Positions 43,344 through 52,708 of a DNA stretch of 64,000 nt are shown here, in pieces; position 1 is the first letter of the stretch, and each line of letters starts with the position of its first letter. The stretch spans positions 1 to 64,000 of the forward strand of contig CAVPBN010000037.1 of NCBI GenBank assembly GCA_963701815.1, read 5' to 3'. The position numbers and the translations under genes are program-made. The notes under the pieces are model-generated. The model was not told the DNA's origin. It did no database searches and saw nothing but the letters and a program-made list of their open reading frames with translations. The stretch is from AP-15 sp963701815. Lineage in GTDB: Bacteria; Pseudomonadota; Alphaproteobacteria; ATCC43930; CGMCC-115725.

Positions 43344-44696
43344 ATGACGACACCCCGACCAGTCGCCTTTTTCTCGGCCACGGCTGATTTCGCGGCCGGC
43401 GGCGACACGCCGCGCGCCTTCCTCGAACGCTGCCTTGCCCGCTTTGACGAGTTCGAGCCGATAGTCGGGGCTTTTGTCTGCCATGATGCCGCTTCGGCGC
43501 GATCGGCCGCGGATCTGTCGAGCGGGCGTTGGTCGGCTGGACGGCCGCTGTCCCCGATCGACGGGATGCCGGTTGGCATCAAGGACATCATCGAGACCGC
43601 GGATATGCCGACCGAACAGGGGTCGCCACTGTTCGCCGGCTGGCGCACCAGGCGCGATGCAGCCAGCGTCGCGGCGCTGCGCGAGGCCGGCGCCGTCATT
43701 CTCGGCAAGGTCGTGACGACGGAGTTTGCCGCGTCCGAGCCGCGCGGCACGCGCAATCCATGGGACCCGGCGCGGACCCCGGGCGGGTCGAGCAGCGGCT
43801 CCGCCGCGGCAGTCGCGTGCGGAATGGTCCCGGCGGCGCTCGGTACGCAGGTAGTCGGCTCGATCCTGCGTCCGGCGAGCTTTTGCGGCTGCGTCGGCTT
43901 CAAGCCGAGCGTCGGCGGGATCAACCGTGGCGGCAGCTATGATTATTTCAGCCAAAGCTGCACCGGCGTGCTCGCGGCCACGCTCGAAGACGCGTGGCTC
44001 GTCGCGATCAATATTGCGTCGCGAGCCGGTGGCGATCCGGGCTGTCCGGGGCTGCAAGGACCGCCGGAGCCACCGTCCCCGCGGCTGCCGCGCGCTGTTG
44101 CCGTGCTGCAAACCGCCGGCTGGGAAACCGCCGCGCCGGAGGCCCGCCGCGCCTTGGAGACGGCGACGGCGCGGCTTGCCCAGGCCGGTATTACTGTTGC
44201 CGACCGCCGTGCAGACTTGGCTGTCGAGGAGGTAGAAACAGGGATCGCCGATGCGCTGGAGCTGACACGCGCGATAAATACCTGGGAGGGGCGTTGGCCC
44301 CTCAACACCTATCGCAACCGCGACCGCAGCAAGCTCAGCCGATCCGCACTTGATCGCCTCGCTGCGGCCGAAGCGATGACGCCGGCCGACTACGGCGCCG
44401 CGATTGCGCGACGGCAACGCAGTCGCGAAACCTACGCTCGGCTCGCGGTTCGCTACGACGCAGTGGTCACGCTGGCCGCTCCGGGGGCCGCATCGGTCGG
44501 GCTCAATTCGACCGGCAATCCGATTTTCAATGTGCCCGCCTCGCTGCTCGGGATCCCGGCGATATCGCTGCCGATCTTCTCGACCGACGGGCTGCCGCTT
44601 GGTCTGCAAGTCGCAGCCTTTGTCGGTGGAGATGCTGGACTGTTTGCGATCGCAGCTGGCCTTCGCGACCTCCTTGCTGCGAAACCGACGCCGTAG
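43344..44696 (+). CDS. Amidase (amidase-signature family)
   Basis: 450-aa Ser-cisSer-Lys hydrolase that splits amides to acids and ammonia. Lys K80 in DGMPVGIKDIIETADMPTEQ, the Gly/Ser-rich loop TPGGSSSGSAAAVACG (residues 145-160) with the cis-Ser, and nucleophile S173 in GTQVVGSILRPASFCG. The usual GGSI is here VGSI, and the motif before it lacks one Gly, so substrate range may differ. GGAG lies 7 bp before ATG 43344. Divergent from the binding-protein/NMO pair, suggesting a shared nitrogen-compound pathway. Confidence 0.88.
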   Translation: MTTPRPVAFFSATADFAAGGDTPRAFLERCLARFDEFEPIVGAFVCHDAASARSAADLSSGRWSAGRPLSPIDGMPVGIKDIIETADMPTEQGSPLFAGWRTRRDAASVAALREAGAVILGKVVTTEFAASEPRGTRNPWDPARTPGGSSSGSAAAVACGMVPAALGTQVVGSILRPASFCGCVGFKPSVGGINRGGSYDYFSQSCTGVLAATLEDAWLVAINIASRAGGDPGCPGLQGPPEPPSPRLPRAVAVLQTAGWETAAPEARRALETATARLAQAGITVADRRADLAVEEVETGIADALELTRAINTWEGRWPLNTYRNRDRSKLSRSALDRLAAAEAMTPADYGAAIARRQRSRETYARLAVRYDAVVTLAAPGAASVGLNSTGNPIFNVPASLLGIPAISLPIFSTDGLPLGLQVAAFVGGDAGLFAIAAGLRDLLAAKPTP

Positions 44697-44972
44697 CGCA
44701 GGCAGCCCGGCCGTAAAGCGAGGCCGGATCAGTGGGCTGTCGAGACCCGCGGCCGCACGATCGAGGAACTCGACGCGACGCTTGCACGCCTCGAGCCGGT
44801 TGCCGCCCGACCGGGATAGTGCGATACCGGCGTCGGTCGGCGCGCCGGCGCCGTCGACCTCCGGCCTTGACGGCCTCCTGCCGGTGGCGAGGGGATCATC
44901 GCTGCCGGGTTGGCTCGAGGGTGCGATCTTGCGTCGAGATGGGTCCGGGTTCGGCAAATGGTCATCGATGCG

Positions 44973-45461
44973 ATGAAGCCGCTTCTGCTTTTTCCGCTCT
45001 GCGCGGTCATGTTGGCGGCCCAGGCACAGGCCCAGGGCCTGCTCCCGACGCACCGCGTCGCGGCCGACCTCGCGAACCAGGCGGTCGCCGCAGCGGTCGC
45101 GAAATGTACGAGCCAGGGCTATGCGGAAACCGCTGTTCTGGTCGACGCCGACGGTGTGCAACAGGCCCTGCTGCGCGGCGACCGCGCCGGCGCTCACACC
45201 CTTGACAGCGCTTTCTTCAAGGCCTTTACGGCCGCCTCGTTCAAGACCGGCACGAGCGCGCTCGTCGAGCGGTCGAAGTCGAACCCGGTGCTCGCGAACC
45301 TGTTCAAATTGCCTCATCTGCTCCTGCTCGGCGGCGGCATCGTCATCAAGATCGGCGACGAGGTGGTCGGCGCGATCGGGGCGTCGGGAGCGCCGGGCGG
45401 CAATCTCGACGACGCGTGCGCTCAGGCCGGGCTCGACAAGATCAAGGATCAGCTCAAGTAA
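44973..45461 (+). CDS. Exported GlcG/HbpS-like protein
   Basis: 162-aa protein with a Sec leader MKPLLLFPLCAVMLAAQAQA. The mature part has AAVAKCTSQGYAETAVLVDA, GVQQALLRGDRAGAHTLDSA and AFKT-like SFKTGTSALVE, and ends GGGIVIKIGDEVVGAIGASG then GAPGGNLDDACAQAGLDKI. This is the GlcG/HbpS fold, known in heme- and cobalamin-binding proteins. Start at 44973 has no strong SD. Exported; possible role in heme or tetrapyrrole binding is inferred from the family only. Confidence 0.82.
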   Translation: MKPLLLFPLCAVMLAAQAQAQGLLPTHRVAADLANQAVAAAVAKCTSQGYAETAVLVDADGVQQALLRGDRAGAHTLDSAFFKAFTAASFKTGTSALVERSKSNPVLANLFKLPHLLLLGGGIVIKIGDEVVGAIGASGAPGGNLDDACAQAGLDKIKDQLK

Positions 45462-46633
45462 TCTCACGCCGGCTCTGCTCTTTCGCCGATCCCAGCCAAG
45501 GCGGCTTTGCACCAATGGCGCGGGACGGGTGCGCGAGCACTGTGCCCGGCCACTGATCGGGGCGGGCGCGCCGATACTGCGGCGGGTAAGCAGCATCGGC
45601 GCCGAGGCGGATCGCGGCATGCCAAGCCCAGCGCGGGTTATCGAGGAAGGCGCGGGCGAGCGCTACGCAATCGGCCTGGCGGTTTGCGATGATTGCCTCC
45701 GCCTGTTCGGGATCGACGATCATTCCGACGGCCTGCACGGTGATCCCGCTGGCTTTTTTGACCGCGGCGGCAAGCGGCACCTGGTATCCCGGAGAGATCG
45801 CCGGACGCGCCCGGGAGCTGATGCCGCCGGAGGACACGCAAACGTAATCGAACCCGATGGCGCGCAGTTCCCGAGCGAAGATACCGGCTTCGTCGGGGTC
45901 TATCCCGCCCGGATATCCAATCCGACCCGGTGATGCGCATCCCGAGCGCCTTGCGGCGCGGCCAAACCGTCCGCACCGCCCGGGCGACCGCAAGCGGGAA
46001 GCGCATGCGGTCGGCGAGGACGCCGCCATAGGCGTCCGTGCGCTGATTGGCGACCGGCGACAGAAAGCTGTGCAGCAGAAACCCATGCGCAGCGAGCAGC
46101 TCCACGAGGTCGAAGCCCATGCGATCGGCGCGCCGAGCGGCGTCTGCGTGCGCGGCGCAAATGCGGGCCAGCCCTGCCTCGTCGAGCGCACGAGGCGTCG
46201 GCCAGCCCTCGTCAAACGGGATCGCCGACGGCGCTGCGGTCGTCCACCCGGCAGCGTCGGGAGTCAGCGGCCCACCGCCTTGCCACGGGATGTTGGCCGA
46301 ACCCTTGCGACCGGCGTGAGCAAGCTGAATGCCCAGCGCCGCCGAGCCCGAGTGTCGGCAAAAGCTGACGATACGAGCAAGCGCCGCCTCGTTCGCGTCG
46401 GAATAGAGGCCGAGGCAGCCGTGACTGATCCGGCCTGCCGCCTCGACCGCGGTCTGCTCGACAACCACGAGACCGGCGCCCGATAGCGACAGCGAGCCGA
46501 GGTGCTGCAGATGCCAATCATTCGCCGAGCCGTCCTCGGCGCTGTACTGGCACATCGGGGACACCGCGATGCGATTGGCCAGGGTAATGCCGCCGAGCAC
46601 GAGCGGTTTGTACAGATGACTTGCTGTTTCCAT
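45454..46633 (-). CDS. Old yellow enzyme-type NADH:flavin oxidoreductase, frame-broken
   Basis: About 392-aa FMN enzyme of the OYE family (NamA/xenobiotic reductase type), reducing activated C=C bonds of enones. N-terminal frame: LGGITLANRIAVSPMCQYSA, GLVVVEQTAVEAAGRISHGC, GIQLAHAGRKGSANIPWQGG and FDLVELLAAHGFLLHSFLSP. A frame change near 45925 leads to DEAGIFARELRAIGFDYVCV and DPEQAEAIIANRQADCVALA, ending in PQYRRARP as usual for the group. The catalytic HAGRKG segment is intact. It overlaps the 3' end of the GlcG-like gene by 8 bp, convergent. Confidence 0.88.
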
Positions 46634-46725
46634 GTGACGCCTCGGCTGCCGCCGCCTCTACTCCGGCCCGGTGTATCACGCCTACAGGCCTGCCGAGCGA
46701 CGGCAATTGCCGTTCTGCTGCGTCC

Positions 46726-46755
46726 TCAGCGGCGTTTACCCGGATACGGGCATCG
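46726..46755 (+). repeat. Copy 2 of a dispersed 30-bp element
   Basis: TCAGCGGCGTTTACCCGGAT followed by ACGGGCATCG, differing from the copy at 31677-31706 at two positions. It lies in the 152-bp gap between the ene-reductase start and the 3' end of the aldo/keto reductase. Confidence 0.6.
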
Positions 46756-46785
46756 GGAAGGAGCAGATCGTGAGGCCCCCCGAGC

Positions 46786-47607
46786 TCACAACGATTGAAT
46801 CAGCTGTACCATCCGCTTGCGCATCGCCATGTCGGGTAGAGGCCCCCGTCCGGCCGCGAGGTTGTCATTCATGTGCCCCGGATTCATCGTCCCCGGGATG
46901 ACCGCGGTTACCGTCGGGTCGGCGAGCAGATATTTGAGGAAAAACTGGCCCCAGCTCGCGGCGGCGAAATCGCCGGCCCAAGCGGGCAGGGTTTTGCCGC
47001 GCACCATTCGGAACAGGCTGCCCTCGCCGAAGGGCATGTTGATCAATACCGCGACTCCCAACTCGGCGGCGGCCGGCAATACCCGCTTCTCGGCCTCGCG
47101 ATCGGCCACCGAATAGTTGACCTGCAAGAAATCGGGCTTCTCACGGCGCAGCACGGCTTCGACAGCGGCAAAATCGCGGCCCTCCGAGGTGGTTATGCCG
47201 ATATAGCGGACCAGGCCCTGTGCCTTCCATTCGCGCAGCGGCGCAAGGCTCTGCGCCGCCTGGGTGACGTTATGCAGCTGCATCAATTCGATCCGATCGG
47301 TGCGCAGCCGCCGCAGCGAGCCCTGCCGCAGATTGCCGTCCGATAACTCCCCCTCTTCGAGCTTTGTCGCGATAAAGACCCGGGAGCGCAGCCCGGTCTC
47401 GGCGAGAGTCGCGCCGAGCACGCTCTCGGCGGGCCCGTAGGTGGAAGCTGTGTCGATCACCCTGCCGCCGCCCGCGAGCAGGGTGCGGACAACGATTTCG
47501 GCGCGGTGAACAGCATCATCGCCACGGCCGAATTCGTATGCGGTACCGAGCCCCACGGCGGGAATATATTCGCCCGTGCTCGGGATCGGCCGGCTCAGGA
47601 TCGCCAC
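46786..47607 (-). CDS. Aldo/keto reductase, probably exported
   Basis: 273-aa NADPH-type AKR barrel from a GTG. Seen: IPAVGLGTAYEFGRGDD, GGGRVIDTASTYGPAESVLG (catalytic Asp and Tyr region), VFIATKLEEGELSDG (Lys) and RIELMQLHNVTQ (His). The catalytic tetrad is complete. Upstream in the same frame a leader NRREALAFAAGFGIAAAAPP continues to ARAEPE, resembling a twin-arginine signal; its start codon (ATG 47731, MNKPDA) is in another frame, so an indel near 47700 is suspected and the true gene probably runs to 47731. No other gene of the AKR type nearby; co-directional with the OYE gene. Confidence 0.85.
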   Translation of the reverse strand: MAILSRPIPSTGEYIPAVGLGTAYEFGRGDDAVHRAEIVVRTLLAGGGRVIDTASTYGPAESVLGATLAETGLRSRVFIATKLEEGELSDGNLRQGSLRRLRTDRIELMQLHNVTQAAQSLAPLREWKAQGLVRYIGITTSEGRDFAAVEAVLRREKPDFLQVNYSVADREAEKRVLPAAAELGVAVLINMPFGEGSLFRMVRGKTLPAWAGDFAAASWGQFFLKYLLADPTVTAVIPGTMNPGHMNDNLAAGRGPLPDMAMRKRMVQLIQSL

Positions 47608-47731
47608 CTCGGGTTCGGCCCGCGCGACCGCCGCCAGCGGTGGGGCTGCGGCCGCAATGCCAAATCCGGCGGCAAATGCCAGCGCCTCGCGCCGGTTCGC
47701 CGATCGAAAGAACTGCGTCCGGCTTGTTCAT

Positions 47732-48105
47732 CTTCCTCCCTGCGGCATTGTCCCCGCCGCGACGGGGATAATGGCCCGGCTCGGCGGCTCAATCGAGGTG
47801 GCGTCGATAAAACGCGACGCATCGCGTCGCCGCAATGACGAGACGGCCGATGACCAGCAAACCGGTCAAAAATGAAAGCCGTTCGGTGCTGATGCGTGCG
47901 GCAATCCGGAATGCCCCCCGTCATGACGCCGGATATCGACTTCGACAAAAACCTACCACACCGGGCTGGGAGGTCGTAAGGGCGATAGATAGACGAGAAA
48001 TCGAGAAACACGGTTGCGCGCAGCATTTCCCGCCTCGAGACTTGCAGCGCTCGGGCTTATGACCATGAATATCCGGGAAAAGCCCGGCCCAGATCGGAGG
48101 AAACG
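47732..48105. other. Intergenic stretch with hairpin
   Basis: No supported gene. A perfect small hairpin GCGACGC-ATC-GCGTCGC lies at 47814-47830. The methyltransferase SD (GGAGGAAACG) ends at its ATG. I looked for a SAM or cobalamin riboswitch before the MetE-like gene and saw none of the conserved boxes. Confidence 0.45.
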
Positions 48106-49269
48106 ATGCGATGGAGCGACGAGCGGATTTTGACCACCCATACAGGCAGCCTTCCACGGCCGCCCGAGCTGACTCGGCTTTACGTCCGCCGCGCCCGTGG
48201 CGAGACGATCGACCGGGCCGACCTCGACCGGGTCGGCAAGGCGGCATTACGGCGGATCGTCGACAAGCAGATCGAGGCGGGCGTCGATATCGGCAACAAT
48301 GGCGAGCAGCAACGCGAGGCGTTTTTCCTCTACGTCCGCCACCGGATGAGCGGTTTCGGCGCCAGCTGGCAGCGCTGGCCGCGCGGCGATGTCGAACGCT
48401 ATCCGCTCCTCAAGCAACAGATGGCGCAGATGCTCGGCGCGCGCGAGGCGGTCGGCAATTATCAGCCGCCGAAAGCGATTGGGGAGGTGCGTTACGTCGA
48501 TGACACGGAACTGAATTCGGAGATCGCCGATTTTCGCACCGTGCTCGAAGCGAAGCCGGCCGGGTTCGTCGAGCCGTTCATGACCGCGCCGTCGCCCGGG
48601 ATCATTGCCGCGGCGATGAAGAACGAATATTACGACAGTGAAGAGGCGTATCTCGATGCCGTCGCCCTGGCCATCCAGGTCGAATACGAGGCAATCGTCA
48701 AAGCCGGTTTCCTTTTGCAGCTCGATTGCCCGGACCTCGCGCTCGAGCGGCATCTTACCTACAACGATCGCCCGATCGGCGAGTTTCTCGGCTTTGTCGA
48801 GCGCGTCATCGCTGCAATCAACAAGGCAATAGTCAACGTGCCGCGAGACCGGGTGCGGCTTCACGTATGCTGGGGAAACTACGAGGGCCCGCATGATCGC
48901 GATGTTCCACTCGCCGAGATATTGCCGCTCCTCCAGAAGGCCAATGTCGGCGGGTTCGTGCTGCCCTTCGCCAATCCCCGGCATCAGCACGAATATCGCG
49001 TGTTGCAGAAATTCCCTCTCGCCGACGATCAGATCATCGCCGCCGGGGTCATCGACGATTTGACCGGCTTTGTCGAGCACCCGGAAGTCGTCGCCGACCG
49101 GCTCGAAAACGTCGCGCGCGCCGTTGGGGATCCGAGACGCGTGATGGCTTGCACCGATTGCGGTTTCGACACTTCGGCCGGAATGGGCCGGGTCACCGAG
49201 GACGTGGTGTGGGCCAAGCTCGCGGCAATGGCCGAGGGCGCCCGTATCGCCACGCAGCGGCTTTTCTAG
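48106..49269 (+). CDS. MetE-like cobalamin-independent methyltransferase
   Basis: 387-aa protein homologous to the C-terminal barrel of cobalamin-independent methionine synthase (UROD/MetE-like fold). Seen: RILTTHTGSLPRP at the start, EAGVDIGNNGEQQREAFFLY, RLHVCWGNYEGPHDRDVPLA with the His-x-Cys zinc ligands, and MACTDCGFDTSAGMGRV with the last Cys. The N-terminal folate-binding domain of true MetE is absent, as in the short epoxide/xenobiotic-processing members of this family, so it may act on a non-homocysteine thiol or use another methyl donor. GGAGGAAACG precedes ATG 48106. Confidence 0.87.
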   Translation: MRWSDERILTTHTGSLPRPPELTRLYVRRARGETIDRADLDRVGKAALRRIVDKQIEAGVDIGNNGEQQREAFFLYVRHRMSGFGASWQRWPRGDVERYPLLKQQMAQMLGAREAVGNYQPPKAIGEVRYVDDTELNSEIADFRTVLEAKPAGFVEPFMTAPSPGIIAAAMKNEYYDSEEAYLDAVALAIQVEYEAIVKAGFLLQLDCPDLALERHLTYNDRPIGEFLGFVERVIAAINKAIVNVPRDRVRLHVCWGNYEGPHDRDVPLAEILPLLQKANVGGFVLPFANPRHQHEYRVLQKFPLADDQIIAAGVIDDLTGFVEHPEVVADRLENVARAVGDPRRVMACTDCGFDTSAGMGRVTEDVVWAKLAAMAEGARIATQRLF

Positions 49270-49423
49270 AGCCGGCCAGGCCGGGAAGGGTCAAGAACAG
49301 GCTCGGGCGCCAAGTCTTCCGCGCGACCGGAGTCGCGAGTAACAGCGATGACTCCGGTTGCTCGGAGGCTGCGGTTGCCGAGCTTGGTTTCACGGGAGCG
49401 ACGAGTGGCGCGTTTGGCCCCGT

Positions 49424-50677
49424 TTATGCGGCCTCGATCGGAGCGACAGCGCCGAGCCGGCCGGCTGCGCGGCGATCGCCGAAGAAGGCTGTTGCCGCCA
49501 CCAGAAGCATCGCGATGACGCTGGCGCCAAAAACCCATTGCGGTGCGCCGTGGTCCATGATGAAGCCGAACATCAGCGGCCCGACCATCCCGCCGATATT
49601 GAACCCGCTGGTGACAACGCCGAAAGTGCGGCCCATCGCACCGGGCGGTGCTGCGGCGCGCACCAGCATATCGCGCGACGGCATGATCAGCCCACCGAGC
49701 AGCCCGGCGCAGCCCATCGCCGCGATCAGCGGCGCGACCCCAAGTCCCACGGTAGCGATCGCCAGAACGATACAGGCGTTGATGCCATAGCCGAGGGCGG
49801 CAACTTCCGCATGCCGGCGCGTCTTATCGGCGATAAATCCGCCGGCAAGCACGCCGAGCGCCTGCATCGCCAGATAGACGGTCAGCGCCAGGCTGGCGAC
49901 CGAGAGCGGCGTGCCGAAGCCGCTGGTCAGCGCGGCTACCGAGAAATTGCTGATCCCGCTTCCCGATAGGCTGAGCAGAGCGAAGAAGCCGGTGAGGCCA
50001 ATGATCGTCGGGGTGAGAATCGACGTCAGACCGAGGCGATGGCCGGCGGTGGTTTCACCGGGATGACCTACCGCCGGCAGATTGTCGACACCGCGAACCG
50101 CAACGAGCGGGAGTGCTGCCACCAGAGCAAGACCGCCGGCGGCGATCAGCGCGAAGGTCAGGCCCGCCTTTGTCGCCAGCGCAAGCACCGTTACCGGCGC
50201 GATCGCACTGCCGAGAAAACCGGAAAAAGTGTGGATCGAGAAGGCCCGGCCGACCCGGACAGGGGCGATCCGGGCCGACAGAAGCGCGTAATCGGCCGGA
50301 TGAAAGACACTGTTGGCGAGGCCCAGCAGCGCGGTCGCCACAAGCAGCCGCGAATAGGACGGCGATAGGCCAAAAAAGATAAAGGCCGCGGCGCTGACTC
50401 CGAGGCCCAGTATCAGCATTCGCCGCGACCCGATGCGATCGACGAGATATCCGATCGGCAGTTGCGCCACGACGGACACGATGTTGGCGACGGTCAGCGC
50501 CAAGCCGAGCTGGACAAAACCGATGCCGAGGGCCGTCTTCAGGAACGGAAACAGCGGCGGCAACACGAGATTTTGAAAGTGGTTGACGAAATGAGCCGAC
50601 GAAACCAGCGCAATTGCTTTGCGTTCGCACGATTGACCGATGCCGCCAGCCGAATAAGCCGATGTCTTTTTAGTCAT
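49424..50677 (-). CDS. MFS transporter
   Basis: 417-aa permease with 12 hydrophobic segments. Seen: SSAHFVNHFQNLVLPPLFPF, QLPIGYLVDRIGSRRMLILG as motif A, and LLGLANSVFHPADYALLSAR, the FHPA motif of the fosmidomycin-resistance-like and related exporter groups. Motif GGLIMPSRDMLVRAAAPPGA later. Probably an exporter. It is convergent with the MetE-like gene and divergent from the next MFS gene. Confidence 0.85.
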   Translation of the reverse strand: MTKKTSAYSAGGIGQSCERKAIALVSSAHFVNHFQNLVLPPLFPFLKTALGIGFVQLGLALTVANIVSVVAQLPIGYLVDRIGSRRMLILGLGVSAAAFIFFGLSPSYSRLLVATALLGLANSVFHPADYALLSARIAPVRVGRAFSIHTFSGFLGSAIAPVTVLALATKAGLTFALIAAGGLALVAALPLVAVRGVDNLPAVGHPGETTAGHRLGLTSILTPTIIGLTGFFALLSLSGSGISNFSVAALTSGFGTPLSVASLALTVYLAMQALGVLAGGFIADKTRRHAEVAALGYGINACIVLAIATVGLGVAPLIAAMGCAGLLGGLIMPSRDMLVRAAAPPGAMGRTFGVVTSGFNIGGMVGPLMFGFIMDHGAPQWVFGASVIAMLLVAATAFFGDRRAAGRLGAVAPIEAA

Positions 50678-51254
50678 GCTCGCTCTTTTACCCTCTTCCC
50701 ATGCAAGCTAGCTGTGCCAGTGCTCTTTTGGAAGCGCTGGCTCAGCAAGGCTGATATTCCGGCTTGCGACGAATTAGGCGAGGCCCATCAGGGCCGGCGC
50801 CGCGACCCGGCGGATTTGCTGCGCCGGCCGCGCCGCAAGGCGGCGGCAATCATCGGCCGGCGCTCGTTGACGGACGCCCCGATCCGAAGATTTAGAGCTT
50901 GATCCACCGCGAGAATTCACCCCGGCACCGGTGCCGGCCAGCTATGCCCGATTACCGGGCATGGATCGTCGCTTGATTCTCGGACAGAGTGCCCGGGAAA
51001 CGAAGAGCGCACGGAACGGCTTCGACCATGCCGGCAACATCGACAACTGGCCGCGCCCGCACTCGGCAGATCTTGCATGGCGACGCTGCTCGGCATCGCC
51101 TCGGCATGCACGGTCGGATCGTCGCTCGGCGCCCGGGGCGCCGGCGCGATCTTCAACCGCTTCGGCTGCGGCGTGGTCCAGATCCCGGCAGGCGGGTCCC
51201 GCCGGCGGGGCCCGATCGTCACGGCCCGGCTGGCCCGCTTGCCTCGCTGAGAAA
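50678..51254. other. Long divergent intergenic region
   Basis: 577 bp between two divergent MFS genes. The only open stretch with some coding look is 51077-51250 on the plus strand. GC-rich small palindromes occur around 50935 (CCGGCACCGGTGCCGG, a perfect 16-bp one at about 50924-50939). No other structure recognised. Confidence 0.4.
51077..51250 (+). CDS. Short ORF, possibly a gene scrap
   Basis: 57 codons from ATG 51077, starting MATLLGIASACTVGSSLGAR and ending in a basic Pro/Arg-rich tail. The first 30 residues have a plausible alternation of small and hydrophobic residues; the rest looks like random GC-rich translation. No SD. It ends 4 bp before the next MFS start, which makes a short upstream leader ORF conceivable. 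I cannot assign it. Confidence 0.2.
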   Translation: MATLLGIASACTVGSSLGARGAGAIFNRFGCGVVQIPAGGSRRRGPIVTARLARLPR

Positions 51255-52520
51255 ATGGCGCTTTCTCGGTCGATCGGCGCGGCGAAGGAGCGGCGCGGGC
51301 TGCTCGCCAATCAGAATTACCTGCGTCTGTGGTTTGCCGGCGGCGTCGGCAACGCAATGCGCTGGCTCGAGCTGCTGGTCGCCGGGATCTTCACTTACGA
51401 TATGACGCACTCGGCCTTTCTGGTCGCCGTGGTCACCGTCGCCCGCAGCCTGCCGATGCTGTTTATCGGGGCGATCGCCGGGTTGGTCGGCGAGGCGGTA
51501 AATCGCAAGCGTATCCTTGTAGCCCAGCTTCTGGTCATGGCGGGAAGTTCGGCCGTGCTCTGCGCGCTGGCAACCTCCGGATGGCTGCGGGTCTGGCATG
51601 TCGCAATGGCGGGCCTCATCAGCGGCATCGTCTGGGCCGCGGAGATGGCGGTGCGCCGGCGCATGATCGGCGAAGTCGTCCGGGGCGATCAGGTGGGTGC
51701 GGCGGTAGCCTTCGATTCGCTTACCAACAGCGTCGCCCGCGTCTTGGGGCCGCTCGCCGGCGGCGCGGCTTTCGAGAGTCTGGGCCTGGGCGGCGCCTAT
51801 TTTCTCTCGGCGGCGCTTTACCTGGCGGCATGCTTTGTCGTCGGCGGTCTCGGTTTTCAGCAGCAGCTGAGACCGCTGCGGCTGCATCGCCTCACTGCCG
51901 ACCTCGCCGAGGGGCTCGCGGTCGCCCGCGCTCATCCGGCGATCTTTGGCGTCGTGCTGATGTCGATCGTGATGAATGTTTTCGGCTTCTCCTACTCGGC
52001 ATTGATCGCGCCGATCGGTCTCGCTCAATTTCGGGTGTCGCCGATGCTGGTCGGTGCGCTCGCCGCCGCCGAGCCGATCGGCGCGATCATGACGGGCGCC
52101 GCGCTCTCGGCCGGATGGCTGCGGCTGGACGGCAGCCGCGCGATGCTGCGCGGTTCGTTGCTGTTCCTCGTCGGCGTCGCCGGAATGGCATTGTCGCCAT
52201 GGTACGGGCTTGCCTTTGCACTGTTGCTCGCCGGCGGGCTCGGGACTGCGGCGTTCTCCAACATGCAGACGACATTGATCCTGGTCGAAGCACCGCCGGC
52301 GATGCGCTCGCGCGTCATGGGGATCGTGACGATGTGCATCGGCACCGGGCCGCTCGGCGTTTTGGCGGTCGGTCTGCTGTCGGAATGGCTCGGGCCGGCG
52401 ACGGCAATCCTGACTATGGCGAGCTTCGGGCTGGCCGGATTGGGCCTGGTGTGGGCCTGCTTGCTCCTGACGGCCCCCGATCGCAAAAGAAGTGCCGATC
52501 GCCGGCCTTTGTCCCGATGA
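51255..52520 (+). CDS. MFS transporter (MFS_3-like)
   Basis: 421-aa permease, 12 hydrophobic segments. Seen: NQNYLRLWFAGGVGNAMRWL, the opening typical of MFS_3-type exporters, FIGAIAGLVGEAVNRKRILV as motif A, and RRMIGEVVRGDQVGAAVAFD with NSVARVLGPLAGGAAFESLG. ATG 51255 is chosen since the preceding codons lack coding character. Likely an exporter of a small secondary metabolite. It precedes the epimerase-like gene by 188 bp. Confidence 0.84.
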   Translation: MALSRSIGAAKERRGLLANQNYLRLWFAGGVGNAMRWLELLVAGIFTYDMTHSAFLVAVVTVARSLPMLFIGAIAGLVGEAVNRKRILVAQLLVMAGSSAVLCALATSGWLRVWHVAMAGLISGIVWAAEMAVRRRMIGEVVRGDQVGAAVAFDSLTNSVARVLGPLAGGAAFESLGLGGAYFLSAALYLAACFVVGGLGFQQQLRPLRLHRLTADLAEGLAVARAHPAIFGVVLMSIVMNVFGFSYSALIAPIGLAQFRVSPMLVGALAAAEPIGAIMTGAALSAGWLRLDGSRAMLRGSLLFLVGVAGMALSPWYGLAFALLLAGGLGTAAFSNMQTTLILVEAPPAMRSRVMGIVTMCIGTGPLGVLAVGLLSEWLGPATAILTMASFGLAGLGLVWACLLLTAPDRKRSADRRPLSR

Positions 52521-52708
52521 CGACTGTAACGACGACCGGCCGCGCGGGCGATTCCCGCCGGCGACGATCGAGACGCGGCGCTTGGAGGCGAACCAATTTT
52601 CCGCCATTCGTCGCGGGCTGATCGCTGTGGCGATCGATCGGCAGCCTTGCGAGATGCGATAGAGTAGGATCGCATTTGCGTTGAAACTCGCTGAAGGTCT
52701 GGACAGAC

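Noticed and set aside
42252..45620. A minus-strand open frame of more than 1,100 codons spanning the binding-protein gene, amidase and beyond
   Set aside because: Only the last 291 codons have protein-family signatures. The rest is the shadow of the plus-strand amidase and GlcG-like genes, common at very high GC.
47732..48105. A SAM or cobalamin riboswitch before the MetE-like gene
   Set aside because: None of the conserved boxes or stems of these riboswitches can be found; only a small hairpin is present.
51077..51250. The 57-codon ORF as a leader peptide controlling the MFS gene
   Set aside because: No SD, no runs of a single regulatory codon and no attenuator-type alternative stems; kept only as a low-confidence ORF.
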